A stretch of 64,000 nucleotides of DNA from Acholeplasmataceae bacterium (GCA_021108415.1 JAIOQX010000002.1:62001-126000); one strand, 5' to 3'. Shown: positions 31,624 to 41,600, numbered from the stretch's first letter. Notes: generated by a model from the sequence alone, not told the origin. Program-made: numbers and translations.

Positions 31624-33804
31624 CTATGATTTAGATGGTTTTGCAATTTTAATAAATACCTTTGCGATTTCTGGATCAAATTGTGTTCCTGAACATCTAA
31701 CAATCTCTTTGATTGCATCGTCATGTGACATCTTCTCTTTATAAGGTCTTTTTGCAGTCATCGCTTCATAAGAATCCGCAATACAAATAATTCTTGAAAA
31801 CAATGGAATATCTTTTCCCTTTTTTCCACTTGGATATCCCTTACCATCCCATCGTTCATGATGATATAATGAATGAATTGCAAGATCAGAATATTCATCA
31901 GCTGCTCTTAAGATTTGGTATGAGATTTCAGGATGTGTTTTTATGATTTCAAACTCCTCGTGAGTTAGTTTACCTGGTTTATTTAAAATTTCATCAGGAA
32001 TTGATATTTTACCAATATCATGATACATACCTGCAAGTTCCAATTCTTTCAAATCTTCACTTTTTATTCCAAGCGCTACACCAATTTTTTTACATAATTT
32101 GCTAACTCTTTCACTATGTATTCTCTCTGTATCATATTTACTTGTTAATGTTTTTAAAATAGCGTTAATTGTTTGGCTTCTAACGCTTGTTCCTTCTGCA
32201 ATTTTATGTCTATACATATGATTTTCTGCAAGTTTCAATAATTCATCTAAATTCTCTTCTGAATATTTGTTTTTAATTTCAAAACCTGTAGCCACTGATA
32301 ATATAATATTTTGAGTCGGATTCTTTTTCAAATTTAGTTTAATGACTTCTTTAATTTCTTGAAGTTCATCAAATGTTATATTCGGAATAATAACTCCAAA
32401 CTCATCTCCACCAAATCTTGCGATTATATCTTGAGGTCTAAAAGACTTTGTTAGTATACTTGCAATTTTTTGCAAAGCTAAATCTCCGATGGCATGTCCA
32501 TACGCGTCATTGATAATCTTTAATCCATTGACATCAATCATCATCACACCTAATGGATAATTTGCTTTATGATCAAGTTTATTAAATTCTTCAATAAATG
32601 ATCTTCTATTATGTAATCCTGTTAAATAGTCGTGATTTCCTTGATAAATTAATAAATTTTCATATTCTTGCAATTCAGTAATATCCTTAATGACACCTAA
32701 CACTTTATGAGGTTGTCCTTTTTCGTTATAAGATAACTGTGCTTTAGAATGGATGCGTTTCTTCTTACTTGGTGTATTGAGTGTAAAAGTTACATCATAT
32801 TTTTCATTTTTTTGAATGAGATTAATTAAAGCTTCATTCATCATTTCTTCATCTTCATCTGCAACCATTTTGTGGACTTCTTTATAGTCGATATAGTTAG
32901 AAGTCTGTTTTAATTCATAGATTTTAAATGCTTCTGTTGAAGCCCAAATCTTTTTGGTTTGAATATCAAGCTCCCACGATCCAGATTGTGCAATCGCTTG
33001 AGAACGATTTAAACGATCCTCGCTATCTACAATTGCTTTTTGAAGATTTGCATCTTCAATGAGCATATCGATCGGTTCCACAACGCTCATTAAGCGTGTG
33101 ATTGCAATAATTTCAATAAACGCAAACAATCTAAACATATGACCAAAGAAATTTAGTAGACCAAAAAAGTCTTCATAGCCTATAAATAATGATTGCCCGA
33201 TAATTAAAAGTATAAATGCTGCAATCCATCTATGATATATAGATTTTTCAAAATTATCTTTTTTCAAATATAATAAATAAATTGATACCAAATAGAGCAA
33301 AACAGTTATGATTTCTGAAGCTATTTTAAAGGCTGTATGTCCTTGTCCAATGATGTATGCATCAGGAAACACTCTTAAATAAATTAATACGATGGAAAAT
33401 GTAGCAAGTCCTATAATTATAAATAACGACTTATATATAGTCGTTTCTTTATCAAAAATTTGTAGTCCGACGATAAATCCAATTGCCAATACAAAATTTG
33501 CAACTATCCATAATTGCAGTGATAAATTTGGTCCATATCCCGTCATTAAATCTAATCCTTCATAAGCTAGCGAATGCAGAAATATGACAACTGCAGAAAA
33601 CAATACAAACACACTGAACACTTTTACTAATTTATTACGATTAAGTCTTTGTGCAACATGACTTGTAAAATAAATTAAAACCCCTATTAATAACATAGAT
33701 ACTTCAACCAATAAGTGAAATAAATTATAGTTTAATAAGGTTAATAAGTATGACAAGATAGTCAATACAACGGCTATGCTTATAATTAAAATGGGTTTTT
33801 TCAT
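31624..33804 (-). CDS. membrane sensor with PAS, GGDEF and HD-GYP domains
   Basis: 726 residues. The N-terminal part (1-250) has about eight membrane helices with the MASE3-like marks FLHSLAYEG and NLSLQLWIVA. A PAS domain follows (about 265-385, SGSWELDIQTKKIW). The GGDEF domain (395-545) keeps RFGGDEFG and an RxxD inhibition site (RPQD) five residues before it. The HD-GYP domain (555-720) has YHDIGK and HHERWDGKGYP. All motifs for making and breaking cyclic di-GMP are intact, so one protein could do both under sensor control. Such genes are absent from most mycoplasmas. Confidence 0.93.
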   Translation of the reverse strand: MKKPILIISIAVVLTILSYLLTLLNYNLFHLLVEVSMLLIGVLIYFTSHVAQRLNRNKLVKVFSVFVLFSAVVIFLHSLAYEGLDLMTGYGPNLSLQLWIVANFVLAIGFIVGLQIFDKETTIYKSLFIIIGLATFSIVLIYLRVFPDAYIIGQGHTAFKIASEIITVLLYLVSIYLLYLKKDNFEKSIYHRWIAAFILLIIGQSLFIGYEDFFGLLNFFGHMFRLFAFIEIIAITRLMSVVEPIDMLIEDANLQKAIVDSEDRLNRSQAIAQSGSWELDIQTKKIWASTEAFKIYELKQTSNYIDYKEVHKMVADEDEEMMNEALINLIQKNEKYDVTFTLNTPSKKKRIHSKAQLSYNEKGQPHKVLGVIKDITELQEYENLLIYQGNHDYLTGLHNRRSFIEEFNKLDHKANYPLGVMMIDVNGLKIINDAYGHAIGDLALQKIASILTKSFRPQDIIARFGGDEFGVIIPNITFDELQEIKEVIKLNLKKNPTQNIILSVATGFEIKNKYSEENLDELLKLAENHMYRHKIAEGTSVRSQTINAILKTLTSKYDTERIHSERVSKLCKKIGVALGIKSEDLKELELAGMYHDIGKISIPDEILNKPGKLTHEEFEIIKTHPEISYQILRAADEYSDLAIHSLYHHERWDGKGYPSGKKGKDIPLFSRIICIADSYEAMTAKRPYKEKMSHDDAIKEIVRCSGTQFDPEIAKVFIKIAKPSKS

Positions 33805-33907
33805 CTTAAACTCCTCGCAATTATGTATATATATACATTTAGTATACCTTATTATTTTTTGAGTGTAAACAGTTAAAAACTTAAGATTTTCTTACTTTTG
33901 CGCAAAA

Positions 33908-33937
33908 AAAAGATATCAATCAAATTGATATCTTTTT
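33908..33937. terminator. terminator
   Basis: AAAAGATATCAAT/ATTGATATCTTTT stem with a 3-nt loop, downstream of the 33952-35046 gene on the minus strand. Confidence 0.75.
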
Positions 33938-33951
33938 AAGTCTATGTTTTG

Positions 33952-35046
33952 TTAATCAATTAATTTAAATTTCATAATAACTGGATTATGATCACTATAT
34001 AAAAACTCATGATTAATCGTCATTACACCTTGCATAACTTCAGTAGATATTTCTGATAATTCTATATTATCTGAAACTATAAATCCATCAATTAGATAAT
34101 ATTGTGTAAGTTCTGAATCCTTCTCATATGGTTGATTTAATAATCTACATGTGGGTTCGCTCAAATCTACTTCAAATCGATATCCACTAGGTATAAAACT
34201 ATCTTCAATCGTGTAAGCTTCATAAAAATCAGAATTGACTGGATATAACCCATCGGCTTGTGGAAATGTTTGATTAAAGTCTCCTCCAACAACGACATAA
34301 TTGCCTAATACTTCTTGTTCCTCTAAGAATGTTTTTAAGTAATTCATCTCTTGATCCCTTAATGATCCATCACTATCATATGCGGACATATGAAGATTTA
34401 CAATGATAAGTTGTTTGTCACTACCACTGATATCAAACGTAGAAACCATCATAGCTCTTTTTAGATTAGCTACTCTAAGTGGCCAACTAAATGCACCAGG
34501 AAATTGATGCCGTTCACTTGTAACACCTTCAAACTTAGTTAATGTTTGGATACCACTTTCAACTGAGCCTATATAATCAGTTAATGAAAGAGGAAAAGGT
34601 ACAAAAATTGATTTAAAGTTCAATGCATATTGACTTGAATAATCATCTCCTAATGTTTGGCTAATTCCATCAACTTGATTTAAATTATAACTTCGTCTTG
34701 CTTTTTGATCAACTTCTTGTAAAAGATAAAAATCTGATGGGTTATTTGTTAAGATACTTTGTATACCATCAAAGTAGTCTTGAACAACACTAAGAGAATC
34801 AGGTCTTCCTTTTTGTCCACCATCCATCACAAAATCTTCATCTTCACCTAAACCAGCATATCCTATATTAAATGTCATAATTTGATAGACTTCATTCATG
34901 TTTATCGTTAGATCTTGATTATTTGTTATCTCGATATTTTCCAAATCATCAGGTCTATACTCAAATAATGTTAGTGTTCCAACAAACAGACCTGCAATAA
35001 CAATTAAAACAATAATAATTTTAGATAATACTTTTAAAATTTTCAT
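33952..35046 (-). CDS. membrane-anchored endonuclease/exonuclease/phosphatase-family protein
   Basis: One N-terminal membrane helix (residues 8-28) followed by an EEP-fold domain facing outward. Motifs are IMTFNIGY (near 56), LLQEVDQKARRS (near 108), VNLHMSAYD, VVGGDFNQT (near 255) and SDHNPV at the end, giving the Asn, Glu, Asp and His residues that bind magnesium and catalyse. Substrates in this fold include DNA, inositol phosphates and sphingomyelin. An exported wall-less-cell nuclease is attractive but unproven. A single-gene unit. Confidence 0.88.
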   Translation of the reverse strand: MKILKVLSKIIIVLIVIAGLFVGTLTLFEYRPDDLENIEITNNQDLTINMNEVYQIMTFNIGYAGLGEDEDFVMDGGQKGRPDSLSVVQDYFDGIQSILTNNPSDFYLLQEVDQKARRSYNLNQVDGISQTLGDDYSSQYALNFKSIFVPFPLSLTDYIGSVESGIQTLTKFEGVTSERHQFPGAFSWPLRVANLKRAMMVSTFDISGSDKQLIIVNLHMSAYDSDGSLRDQEMNYLKTFLEEQEVLGNYVVVGGDFNQTFPQADGLYPVNSDFYEAYTIEDSFIPSGYRFEVDLSEPTCRLLNQPYEKDSELTQYYLIDGFIVSDNIELSEISTEVMQGVMTINHEFLYSDHNPVIMKFKLID

Positions 35047-35192
35047 ATAGCCTCCGTTTTACTAAAAAGATATAACTTATTAAACATAGTATATCAAAAT
35101 AAATGAAAAATACATACAGATAACGAATATATTATGCTTTGGTCTTTTTCATTTGCTATAATAGAATTAAGTATTAAAATGGAGAAAACAAT

Positions 35193-36167
35193 ATGTCAAT
35201 TATACATTTAGATCAAAATCACGTTTTAAAAGCTATGCATTTTTTTAATCAAAACATTAACTCTTACAACCTAGATTATAAAGTTTTAGACATAAATGTT
35301 TTTAATGAAGCTTTTTTTACATTAAATAGTGTATATAAGACAATCACATTTTTATATATGCTTGATGATCAAGTTGTGGGATTTATAAGTGGAACGTTTA
35401 TGCTTAATCAAAATGTCTCATATCTAACATTTATCCTTGTTGACAAAGATCATCAACATAAGAGATATGCTCAAAAACTATTGTTGGAACTAGAATCACA
35501 TTTCATTAAACTTAATAAAGATTTAGAACGTATCGATTTAGTTTTCTTTAATCCAGTTCATCTCAAATGGCAAATCCCAAACAAAGAGCATGTAGAACAT
35601 CCTAATGCTCCTGGTGTTGATATCAATAGTTCTTCTTACGAATTTTTTAAAAAGCATGGCTACATAGATTATGCACTTCAGAATGTCTATTATAGATCAC
35701 TAGATTCTTATAGACACACTTCTAAAACGCTAAATACCCTAATATCCTTGGGTTCACAAGATATCACAATTACTTTCTATGATAAAAATAAACATGTTGG
35801 ATTTGAAGCGTTATTTAGTAATTTGAAATCTAATTCGTGGGAACAAGAAATAAATAAAGCTATAAAAAATGATCTACCTATTTTGATAGCTGCAAAACAA
35901 AACTTGATCATCGGTTTTGCTGGTCCATTATATGTTGAAAAAAATATGCGAGGTTATTTTGCTGGCATTGGTATTGAGAGTTCTTATAGAGGGTTGGGCT
36001 TAGGTACTGTTTTATTTTCAAGTTTATGTGAAAACTTAAAATTACTTGGGGCTAACTATATGACTCTATTTACAGGTGATCAGAATCCTGCAAGAAAGAT
36101 ATATGAATCACATGGCTTTGTGATTGTAAAAAGTTGGATGAATTTAAGAAAACTTATTAAAGAATAA
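35193..36167 (+). CDS. tandem GNAT-domain acetyltransferase
   Basis: Two GNAT domains in one chain. The first (1-165) has the strand VGFISGTFM and a CoA loop DHQHKRYAQKLL. The second (175-324) shows IGIESSYRGLGLGTVLFSS, a textbook acetyl-CoA loop, and NPARKIYESHGF. The second domain looks catalytic; the first has a less standard loop. The substrate is unknown. The ATG follows AATGGAG, and TATAAT lies upstream. Confidence 0.88.
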   Translation: MSIIHLDQNHVLKAMHFFNQNINSYNLDYKVLDINVFNEAFFTLNSVYKTITFLYMLDDQVVGFISGTFMLNQNVSYLTFILVDKDHQHKRYAQKLLLELESHFIKLNKDLERIDLVFFNPVHLKWQIPNKEHVEHPNAPGVDINSSSYEFFKKHGYIDYALQNVYYRSLDSYRHTSKTLNTLISLGSQDITITFYDKNKHVGFEALFSNLKSNSWEQEINKAIKNDLPILIAAKQNLIIGFAGPLYVEKNMRGYFAGIGIESSYRGLGLGTVLFSSLCENLKLLGANYMTLFTGDQNPARKIYESHGFVIVKSWMNLRKLIKE

Positions 36168-36199
36168 GGATGCGATTAAATTTCGCATCCTTACTTTTT
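36166..36199. terminator. bidirectional terminator
   Basis: AAGGATGCGA/TCGCATCCTT stem between the converging GNAT and DUF4097 genes. Confidence 0.8.
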
Positions 36200-37154
36200 A
36201 TATATTAATATTTATATCTCCAGATAAACTAGATTTTTTTATGATTTCAATAGCTGTTTGATTTTGATTGTCTATATTTATATCACCACTTACAGATGTA
36301 AGCTTAATTTTTTTAGGATATACTTCTTTACCATCAATATCACCACTGACTGTGTGTAATTCTAAATGTTCGCAAGTTGCATCGTGTATATCAAAATCTC
36401 CACTGACTGTATTTAACATCATTTCGTCACTAACTTTCACATGATCCATTTCCATATCTCCACTAACTAATGAGGAGAAAAAAGTATCTGCTTCTATATT
36501 TGCTAGTTCTATATCTCCACTTACAGTATTGATTTTTACGTGATGTGCATGGATCTCTTCTATCTCTTGATCTCCACTAATATTATTTGTAGTTAAACTT
36601 TTAGCATTTAATTTATGATACTTTAAATCTCCGCTGATTAATTTTACAGAAACTAAATTGATTTCACCATCAAGGGGTAAATAAATTTTAAATTCATTTG
36701 AGTTATTTTTATGTTCACTATAATAGTTTTTATTTTCTTTTGGTTTTAAATACAACTTTAATTTGTTATTTTTAAATTTAATGATATATTTATCATCATC
36801 CATCTTTTCTTCACTAATCACATGTATATCATTATCTTTTGATGGCTCAATTAAGATATCTTCATCGATCAAATTTATATCAACATCATATGTTTTATGT
36901 TCTAATTTGAAAATCATATGTTGTTCTAAAGGCATCTCATCATTTTCGACTTCTTCGTCATTTTGATCATTTGATAGCTCATTTGCGATATCCTTTGGAA
37001 ATCCAAATCGGGATGTGATATCCTCGTCGCTTAACCCTTGTTCAAAAGCTTGTTCAATCATTTCTCTATGATCAGAGATGATGTCAGCAATATCACTTTC
37101 ACTTATTCCTTTCTTTTCAAGTTCTATCTTTAAATCTTCTAAAAATTTCTTCAT
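36198..37154 (-). CDS. HAAS-DUF4097 protein with eight SGD repeats
   Basis: Residues 1-60 form a small helical HAAS/DUF1700-like domain (FLEDLKIELEKKGISE, then FGFPKDIANELS). An acidic linker follows, then a beta-rich DUF4097 domain built from eight repeats of about 19 residues, each with SGD (for example NTVSGDIE, SLVSGDME, HTVSGDID). There is no signal peptide or membrane helix, so the protein should be cytoplasmic, unlike many exported DUF4097 proteins. It overlaps the PadR gene by 38 bp and is translated with it. Function is unknown. Confidence 0.85.
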   Translation of the reverse strand: MKKFLEDLKIELEKKGISESDIADIISDHREMIEQAFEQGLSDEDITSRFGFPKDIANELSNDQNDEEVENDEMPLEQHMIFKLEHKTYDVDINLIDEDILIEPSKDNDIHVISEEKMDDDKYIIKFKNNKLKLYLKPKENKNYYSEHKNNSNEFKIYLPLDGEINLVSVKLISGDLKYHKLNAKSLTTNNISGDQEIEEIHAHHVKINTVSGDIELANIEADTFFSSLVSGDMEMDHVKVSDEMMLNTVSGDFDIHDATCEHLELHTVSGDIDGKEVYPKKIKLTSVSGDINIDNQNQTAIEIIKKSSLSGDININI

Positions 37155-37473
37155 ATTTTTTTCCTCCTTTGTTTATGATGTGGTAAACACCACCAATAAA
37201 TTGATCCCATTGTTCTCTTAACTTCATATAATAGGTAAATCCTTTTTCTGTCATCTTGTAGTATTTACGAGGTGCACCTTCATTTGATTCTTTTAAATAT
37301 GTTTCAAAGTATGCTTCTTTTGTAAGTCTTCTTAAGATAGGATAAATCGCATTCTCTGAAACATCAATATGTCCAGATAGTTCATTGATGATATCATATC
37401 CATAATTATCTTTTTCAACTAAAATTGATAATACACATAATTCTACTATACCTCTTTTAAATTGAGCATTCAT
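37117..37473 (-). CDS. PadR-family transcriptional regulator (first of two)
   Basis: 118 residues with the PadR winged helix-turn-helix: LCVLSILVEKDNYGYDIINELS, then ENAIYPILRRLTKEAYF, and APRKYYKMTEKG in the wing. The ATG follows AAGGAGGTC. The upstream promoter (TTGCAT, 17 bp, TATGAT) contains GTATT/AATAC arms that could be an operator. PadR genes paired with HAAS-type genes usually regulate their own operon in response to envelope stress or drugs. A second such pair lies at 50846-52191. Confidence 0.92.
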   Translation of the reverse strand: MNAQFKRGIVELCVLSILVEKDNYGYDIINELSGHIDVSENAIYPILRRLTKEAYFETYLKESNEGAPRKYYKMTEKGFTYYMKLREQWDQFIGGVYHIINKGGKKYEEIFRRFKDRT

Positions 37474-37553
37474 AATGACCTCCTTATGTTCTAATCATAA
37501 CACAGTAGTATTCGTAATGCAATACCTAAATATAACTTTATATTAAATAAAAA

Positions 37554-37583
37554 AAATGCATGATATAATCATGCATCTTTAAA
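37554..37583 (-). terminator. terminator after ldh
   Basis: ATGCATGAT/ATCATGCAT stem with eight T on the minus strand. Confidence 0.8.
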
Positions 37584-37584
37584 T

Positions 37585-38529
37585 TTAGAATTCCATTTGA
37601 TTTAAAATATCTTTTAATATCTTAGCAGAGTCCTTTAATTGCTTTTCTTCTTTATCATTTAATTTCAATTTAACGATATGATGGACGCCCTCACTATTTA
37701 AAACTGCAGGTAAGCCAATATATAAATCTGAATCAACATCATAAACACCATCATTGTAAACAGATATAGGTATAATTCTATTTTCATTATTGATAATAGC
37801 ACTTGTAATACTTTCTAAAGTCATGCCAATTCCATAATAGGTTGCTTTTTTTCTTTTAATAATCTCATATGCCGAGTGTTTTACATTATTGTGTATAGAT
37901 TCTAGGTCTTCTAATGTGATTTCATGCATGGAATCAATGACATCAAGCATAGGTTTTACCCCAATATATGCATTAGACCAACATGCAAATTCACTATCTC
38001 CATGTTCACCTAAGATGTATGCGTGTATATTTGAAACTGATATATTTATTTTTTTTGATATCTCATATCTTAATCTTGCTGTATCTAATGATGTACCACT
38101 ACCAATGACTTTACTTGATGGCAGTCCAGAGGCTTTTTTTGCAACATATGCAAGTATATCTACAGGATTAGATGCAACCATAATAATGCCATCAAATCCA
38201 CTTTTCATGATTTGTTCGACAACAATCTCCATGATCTTTGCGTTTCTATTTAATAAGTCAATTCGAGTTTCCCCCTCTTTTTGACTCACACCTGCTGTAA
38301 TAACTACTAAATCTGCATCGCTACAGTCAGCATATTCTCCAGCATATATTTTCATTTTTCTAGGTGCAAAAGCCATGCCATGATTTAAATCCATTGCTTC
38401 GCCTTCTGCTCTATTTTTATCAATATCAATTAAAACTAACTCTTCTACTGTGCCTTGATTTAAAACAGAGTATGCATAGCTCATCCCTACCATACCTGTT
38501 CCAACTATGACCACTTTACTTTTTGGCAT
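37585..38529 (-). CDS. ldh: L-lactate dehydrogenase
   Basis: Reduces pyruvate to L-lactate with NADH, closing fermentative glycolysis. The Rossmann loop GTGMVGMSYA is near residue 10, SNPVDILAYV near 118, DTARLRY near 148 and GEHGDSE with the catalytic His near 173. The coenzyme and substrate loops are complete. The ATG at 38529 is preferred because AAGGAAGTG precedes it. Length, 314 residues, is standard. Confidence 0.96.
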   Translation of the reverse strand: MPKSKVVIVGTGMVGMSYAYSVLNQGTVEELVLIDIDKNRAEGEAMDLNHGMAFAPRKMKIYAGEYADCSDADLVVITAGVSQKEGETRIDLLNRNAKIMEIVVEQIMKSGFDGIIMVASNPVDILAYVAKKASGLPSSKVIGSGTSLDTARLRYEISKKINISVSNIHAYILGEHGDSEFACWSNAYIGVKPMLDVIDSMHEITLEDLESIHNNVKHSAYEIIKRKKATYYGIGMTLESITSAIINNENRIIPISVYNDGVYDVDSDLYIGLPAVLNSEGVHHIVKLKLNDKEEKQLKDSAKILKDILNQMEF

Positions 38530-38638
38530 TTGACTCACTTCCTTCATATCTATTATAACATTTATGATTTATTTACATCATTTAACGCTAATTGATTTTA
38601 ATGTGATACAATTAAAAAAACAATTAAAGGAGTTTTTT

Positions 38639-39595
38639 ATGAAGATCATTAAAAAATTTGCACTCGTTATACTCATTTTATCAATGATTATTACATTTAT
38701 GATTTTTGTCCCTAAACAAAAATTTGATAAGACAAATCCTTTTATATCTGATCATCTTCCTTTAGTCATGGCTCACGCTGGTGGAAAAGGTGTATATCCT
38801 GATAATACGATGCTTGCGTATCAATATGCATTTGATCTTGGTGTTGATGTTTTAGAAATGGATGTTCAACTCACATCAGATGATATTTTAGTTCTACTAC
38901 ATGGTCAAAATGAAACTGGAAATACCATATCACATAGTAATTGTGACATGAGTGTTTGGAATGAAACCTATGATACACTATATCAAGATTGCAATTTTGG
39001 CTATCATTATCAAGAAGACGATGGTACTTATCTTTATAGAGATATGACATCAGAACAATGGCATCAAGCAAAGGTTTATCTACCGACTTTAGAAGAAGTT
39101 TTTCAAACATTTGGTAAAAACATCTTATATAACATAGAAATTAAAGCGGATGCAGATGCACCCAGAGAAGAAACTGCAGATGCATTATATGATTTAATTA
39201 CAGCATATGATTTAACAGACTATGTATTAGTTGCGGTAGCATTTGATGATATAGGTACATATTTAATAGAAACTTATCCCGATTTGTATGTTTCAACCAG
39301 TTATGGTAGTGCTCAATCTTTAGTTATATCAATTTACACCTTAACTTCAATCTTTAAAAAAGAGATTCCCTATGCTGCTGTACAAGTTCCAACTTCTTAT
39401 GGACTGCCTATAATCCAAACTATAAACCTTGATACTAGATTACTTATTCATACACTTCATCAACACAATATGGCAATGCATTATTGGACTATTAATGATC
39501 CTGATATGATGAGACATCTCATAGAAATTGGTGCGGATGGCATTATAACTGATTATCCTGAATTGCTTATGGATATTTTAGCTGAATATGATTAA
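38639..39595 (+). CDS. membrane-anchored glycerophosphodiester phosphodiesterase
   Basis: GDPD-family barrel that hydrolyses glycerophosphodiesters to glycerol-3-phosphate and an alcohol. An N-terminal helix (residues 5-25) anchors it outside. MAHAGGKGVYPDNT holds the first catalytic His and the Asn, followed by DVLEMDVQLTSD with the metal-binding Glu and Asp, and LLHGQ with the second His; the usual HRG is HAG here, as in some Firmicutes. NIEIKA and DGIITDYPE complete it. Its product would feed the Glp enzymes at the end of the window. The ATG at 38639 follows AAAGGAG. Confidence 0.9.
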   Translation: MKIIKKFALVILILSMIITFMIFVPKQKFDKTNPFISDHLPLVMAHAGGKGVYPDNTMLAYQYAFDLGVDVLEMDVQLTSDDILVLLHGQNETGNTISHSNCDMSVWNETYDTLYQDCNFGYHYQEDDGTYLYRDMTSEQWHQAKVYLPTLEEVFQTFGKNILYNIEIKADADAPREETADALYDLITAYDLTDYVLVAVAFDDIGTYLIETYPDLYVSTSYGSAQSLVISIYTLTSIFKKEIPYAAVQVPTSYGLPIIQTINLDTRLLIHTLHQHNMAMHYWTINDPDMMRHLIEIGADGIITDYPELLMDILAEYD

Positions 39596-39598
39596 AAA

Positions 39599-39631
39599 TA
39601 AAGCCACAATTGTGGCTTTATATTTTTTTTA
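39599..39631. terminator. bidirectional terminator
   Basis: AAAGCCACAA/TTGTGGCTTT stem followed by a T-run, between converging genes. Confidence 0.8.
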
Positions 39632-40547
39632 ATTGATCCAATATGTAATGTGCTGTATCTTGATACCAAGGTGCAGTTTTTTTATTTATTGACCTTTCTA
39701 TCAAATCGACATAATCAGTATTTTTTTGTTTAAGCATAACAGTTAGTGCATTTCTCATTAATATAGTCTTGCCTTTCCAAAGGTATGCCATATCGTGATA
39801 TTTATCATCAAAGGCTTTATTAGAAAGTGAAAATAAATCATCTATGTTTACATTTTCTTTTCCTGATAGTTGAAATTCTTTATGTGTGATTTGACCTTTA
39901 TCTATATTTTTAGGACACACAACTTGACAGATATCGCAGCCAAACAATGAATGATTTTTTTGTATTTGTTGATCTGTAAAAGCTACTTTTTCTTGATTAA
40001 AATAACTGATGCATTTGTCCATATGATATTTCCCGTTTTCCAATGCTTGAGTCGGACACGCTTGAGTACAAATAGTACAATCTCCACAATCATCTGATAC
40101 ATTTAAAATATATTGACTATCTAATTTAAGATCAATTAAGACAATACCTAAAAACATATAAGTTCCTAAATCTTTATGAATAATGAGTTGATTTTTTCCA
40201 AAAAAACCAATTCCGGATAATGTCGCAGCTAAGCGTTCATCAAGTGGATGATTATCAACACCAAGTTTATAATTATAATCAAGTTGATTCATGACTCGTT
40301 TAATTCTTTCTTTTAAGACATTATGATAATCTGTGCCAAATGTATAAAAAGATGGAATGAGGTGTGTATGTGTAGATTTAATTATTCTTTTCGGATAGGC
40401 CAGTGAAACGACGACCATGGTTTCATAGTCTACATCGATTAAGTTTTTATTCATTTTCAAAGCTGCTTCTTGATAAGTGTTTTTATCTATAATCGCAACT
40501 TCATCAAATTGAGTTAAAAACAAGTTTCTTAGTTCATCTGATTTCAT
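39618..40547 (-). CDS. queG: epoxyqueuosine reductase
   Basis: Last step of queuosine synthesis, a cobalamin and two-[4Fe-4S] enzyme in the cytoplasm. VDNHPLDERLAATLSGIGFFG (near residue 88-108) holds the catalytic Asp region, and the clusters are bound by CGDCTICTQACPTQAL and CDICQVVCP. At 309 residues it is at the short end of the family and lacks the C-terminal HEAT-like extension. The ATG at 40547 follows GGAGG. With tgt and queT it shows that this organism uses queuosine. Confidence 0.94.
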   Translation of the reverse strand: MKSDELRNLFLTQFDEVAIIDKNTYQEAALKMNKNLIDVDYETMVVVSLAYPKRIIKSTHTHLIPSFYTFGTDYHNVLKERIKRVMNQLDYNYKLGVDNHPLDERLAATLSGIGFFGKNQLIIHKDLGTYMFLGIVLIDLKLDSQYILNVSDDCGDCTICTQACPTQALENGKYHMDKCISYFNQEKVAFTDQQIQKNHSLFGCDICQVVCPKNIDKGQITHKEFQLSGKENVNIDDLFSLSNKAFDDKYHDMAYLWKGKTILMRNALTVMLKQKNTDYVDLIERSINKKTAPWYQDTAHYILDQLKKI

Positions 40548-40761
40548 ATCATATACCTCCATCTATACATTCTATCAATATTGTTTTAAAATTCTTTTAT
40601 ATATCTAGTATACTATATATATCACTAGATATTCATCACAAACACGAAATCTTTCATAGATATTACGCCATAAAGTATAAATCTTTTGCTAAATATTTAG
40701 TTTAAGTATATAATACTTTCAAACTAGATTTTATAGTTTTTAATAAGATTTGGAGGACTTG

Positions 40762-41586
40762 ATGAAACCTTTAGAGAAAAGAATTGAATCAAATTCATAT
40801 AAAAATCACATTAAAAAACTATTATTGATGTTAACTTTATTAAGTTTATCGATACTTCTTTTTAGCTGTCAAGGTGAACAAAGTATAAGACCAACCCATC
40901 AGTATTACATTAATGATTTTGCAGGAGTTCTTACAGATGCAACCGTTATTAACATTACTGCTGAAGGCACACGACTCTTTAATGATACTGATACTTTTAT
41001 TAATTCAGGCACTCAACTTGTTGTCTCTACATTTTTAGTTGATAATCAAGAACAAGTTGATGCATATGATGTAACTCAATTATTTAATCGATGGTCTGTT
41101 GGAGAAAAAGAAATGGGTTTATTAGTTTTAATATTTTTTCAAAAAACCAATAATACAATCGAACTAATTGATACAAAGATTGAATTGGGTACTCAATTAG
41201 TCAAATACGTCACAAAAGCTCAATTAGAGCTTATCATTGATCAAAGTTTATATCATGCAACTTGGGATGATGATGATTTTATTGATCTTCCTATTATGCT
41301 TATGTATTATGAAATATTAGAATCTATTTATATGAACGCTTATGATTATGTAAGTTTCACATATAACATGGAAGTATATGAACAATATATCCAAACATAT
41401 CGAAGTGATATTAAACCTTCAAGAACATCTATGAGCTATATAGAATATGCACTGTTTCAAATAGGCATTGATAATGAATTTTTCTTAATATCTTTATCTA
41501 TGTTTGCTGTTTTATTAATATCCATATCCTATTATGTTATTCGAAAAGATAGAAATCTTACGATACTAAAAAGAAAAAGATCTTAA
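40762..41586 (+). CDS. TPM-domain lipoprotein
   Basis: A signal sequence ends in the lipobox LLFSCQG (Cys near residue 36), so the protein is lipid-anchored. A TPM (Psb32/YgcG-type) domain follows, starting YYINDFAGVLTDATV, with VVSTFLV and WSVGEKEMGLLVLI. A C-terminal membrane helix (about 235-255) with a basic tail ends the chain. The function of such domains is unclear; phosphatase activity is reported for plant members. The ATG at 40762 follows TTTGGAGG. Confidence 0.8.
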   Translation: MKPLEKRIESNSYKNHIKKLLLMLTLLSLSILLFSCQGEQSIRPTHQYYINDFAGVLTDATVINITAEGTRLFNDTDTFINSGTQLVVSTFLVDNQEQVDAYDVTQLFNRWSVGEKEMGLLVLIFFQKTNNTIELIDTKIELGTQLVKYVTKAQLELIIDQSLYHATWDDDDFIDLPIMLMYYEILESIYMNAYDYVSFTYNMEVYEQYIQTYRSDIKPSRTSMSYIEYALFQIGIDNEFFLISLSMFAVLLISISYYVIRKDRNLTILKRKRS

Positions 41587-41600
41587 AAAGATCTTTTTTT
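41574..41600 (+). terminator. terminator after the TPM lipoprotein
   Basis: AAAAAGATC/GATCTTTTT hairpin overlapping the stop codon, followed by T. Confidence 0.65.

Noticed and set aside
36198-37154. DNA repeats or CRISPR from the SGD periodicity
   Set aside because: The repetition is at protein level only; the DNA units are diverged and lack spacers.
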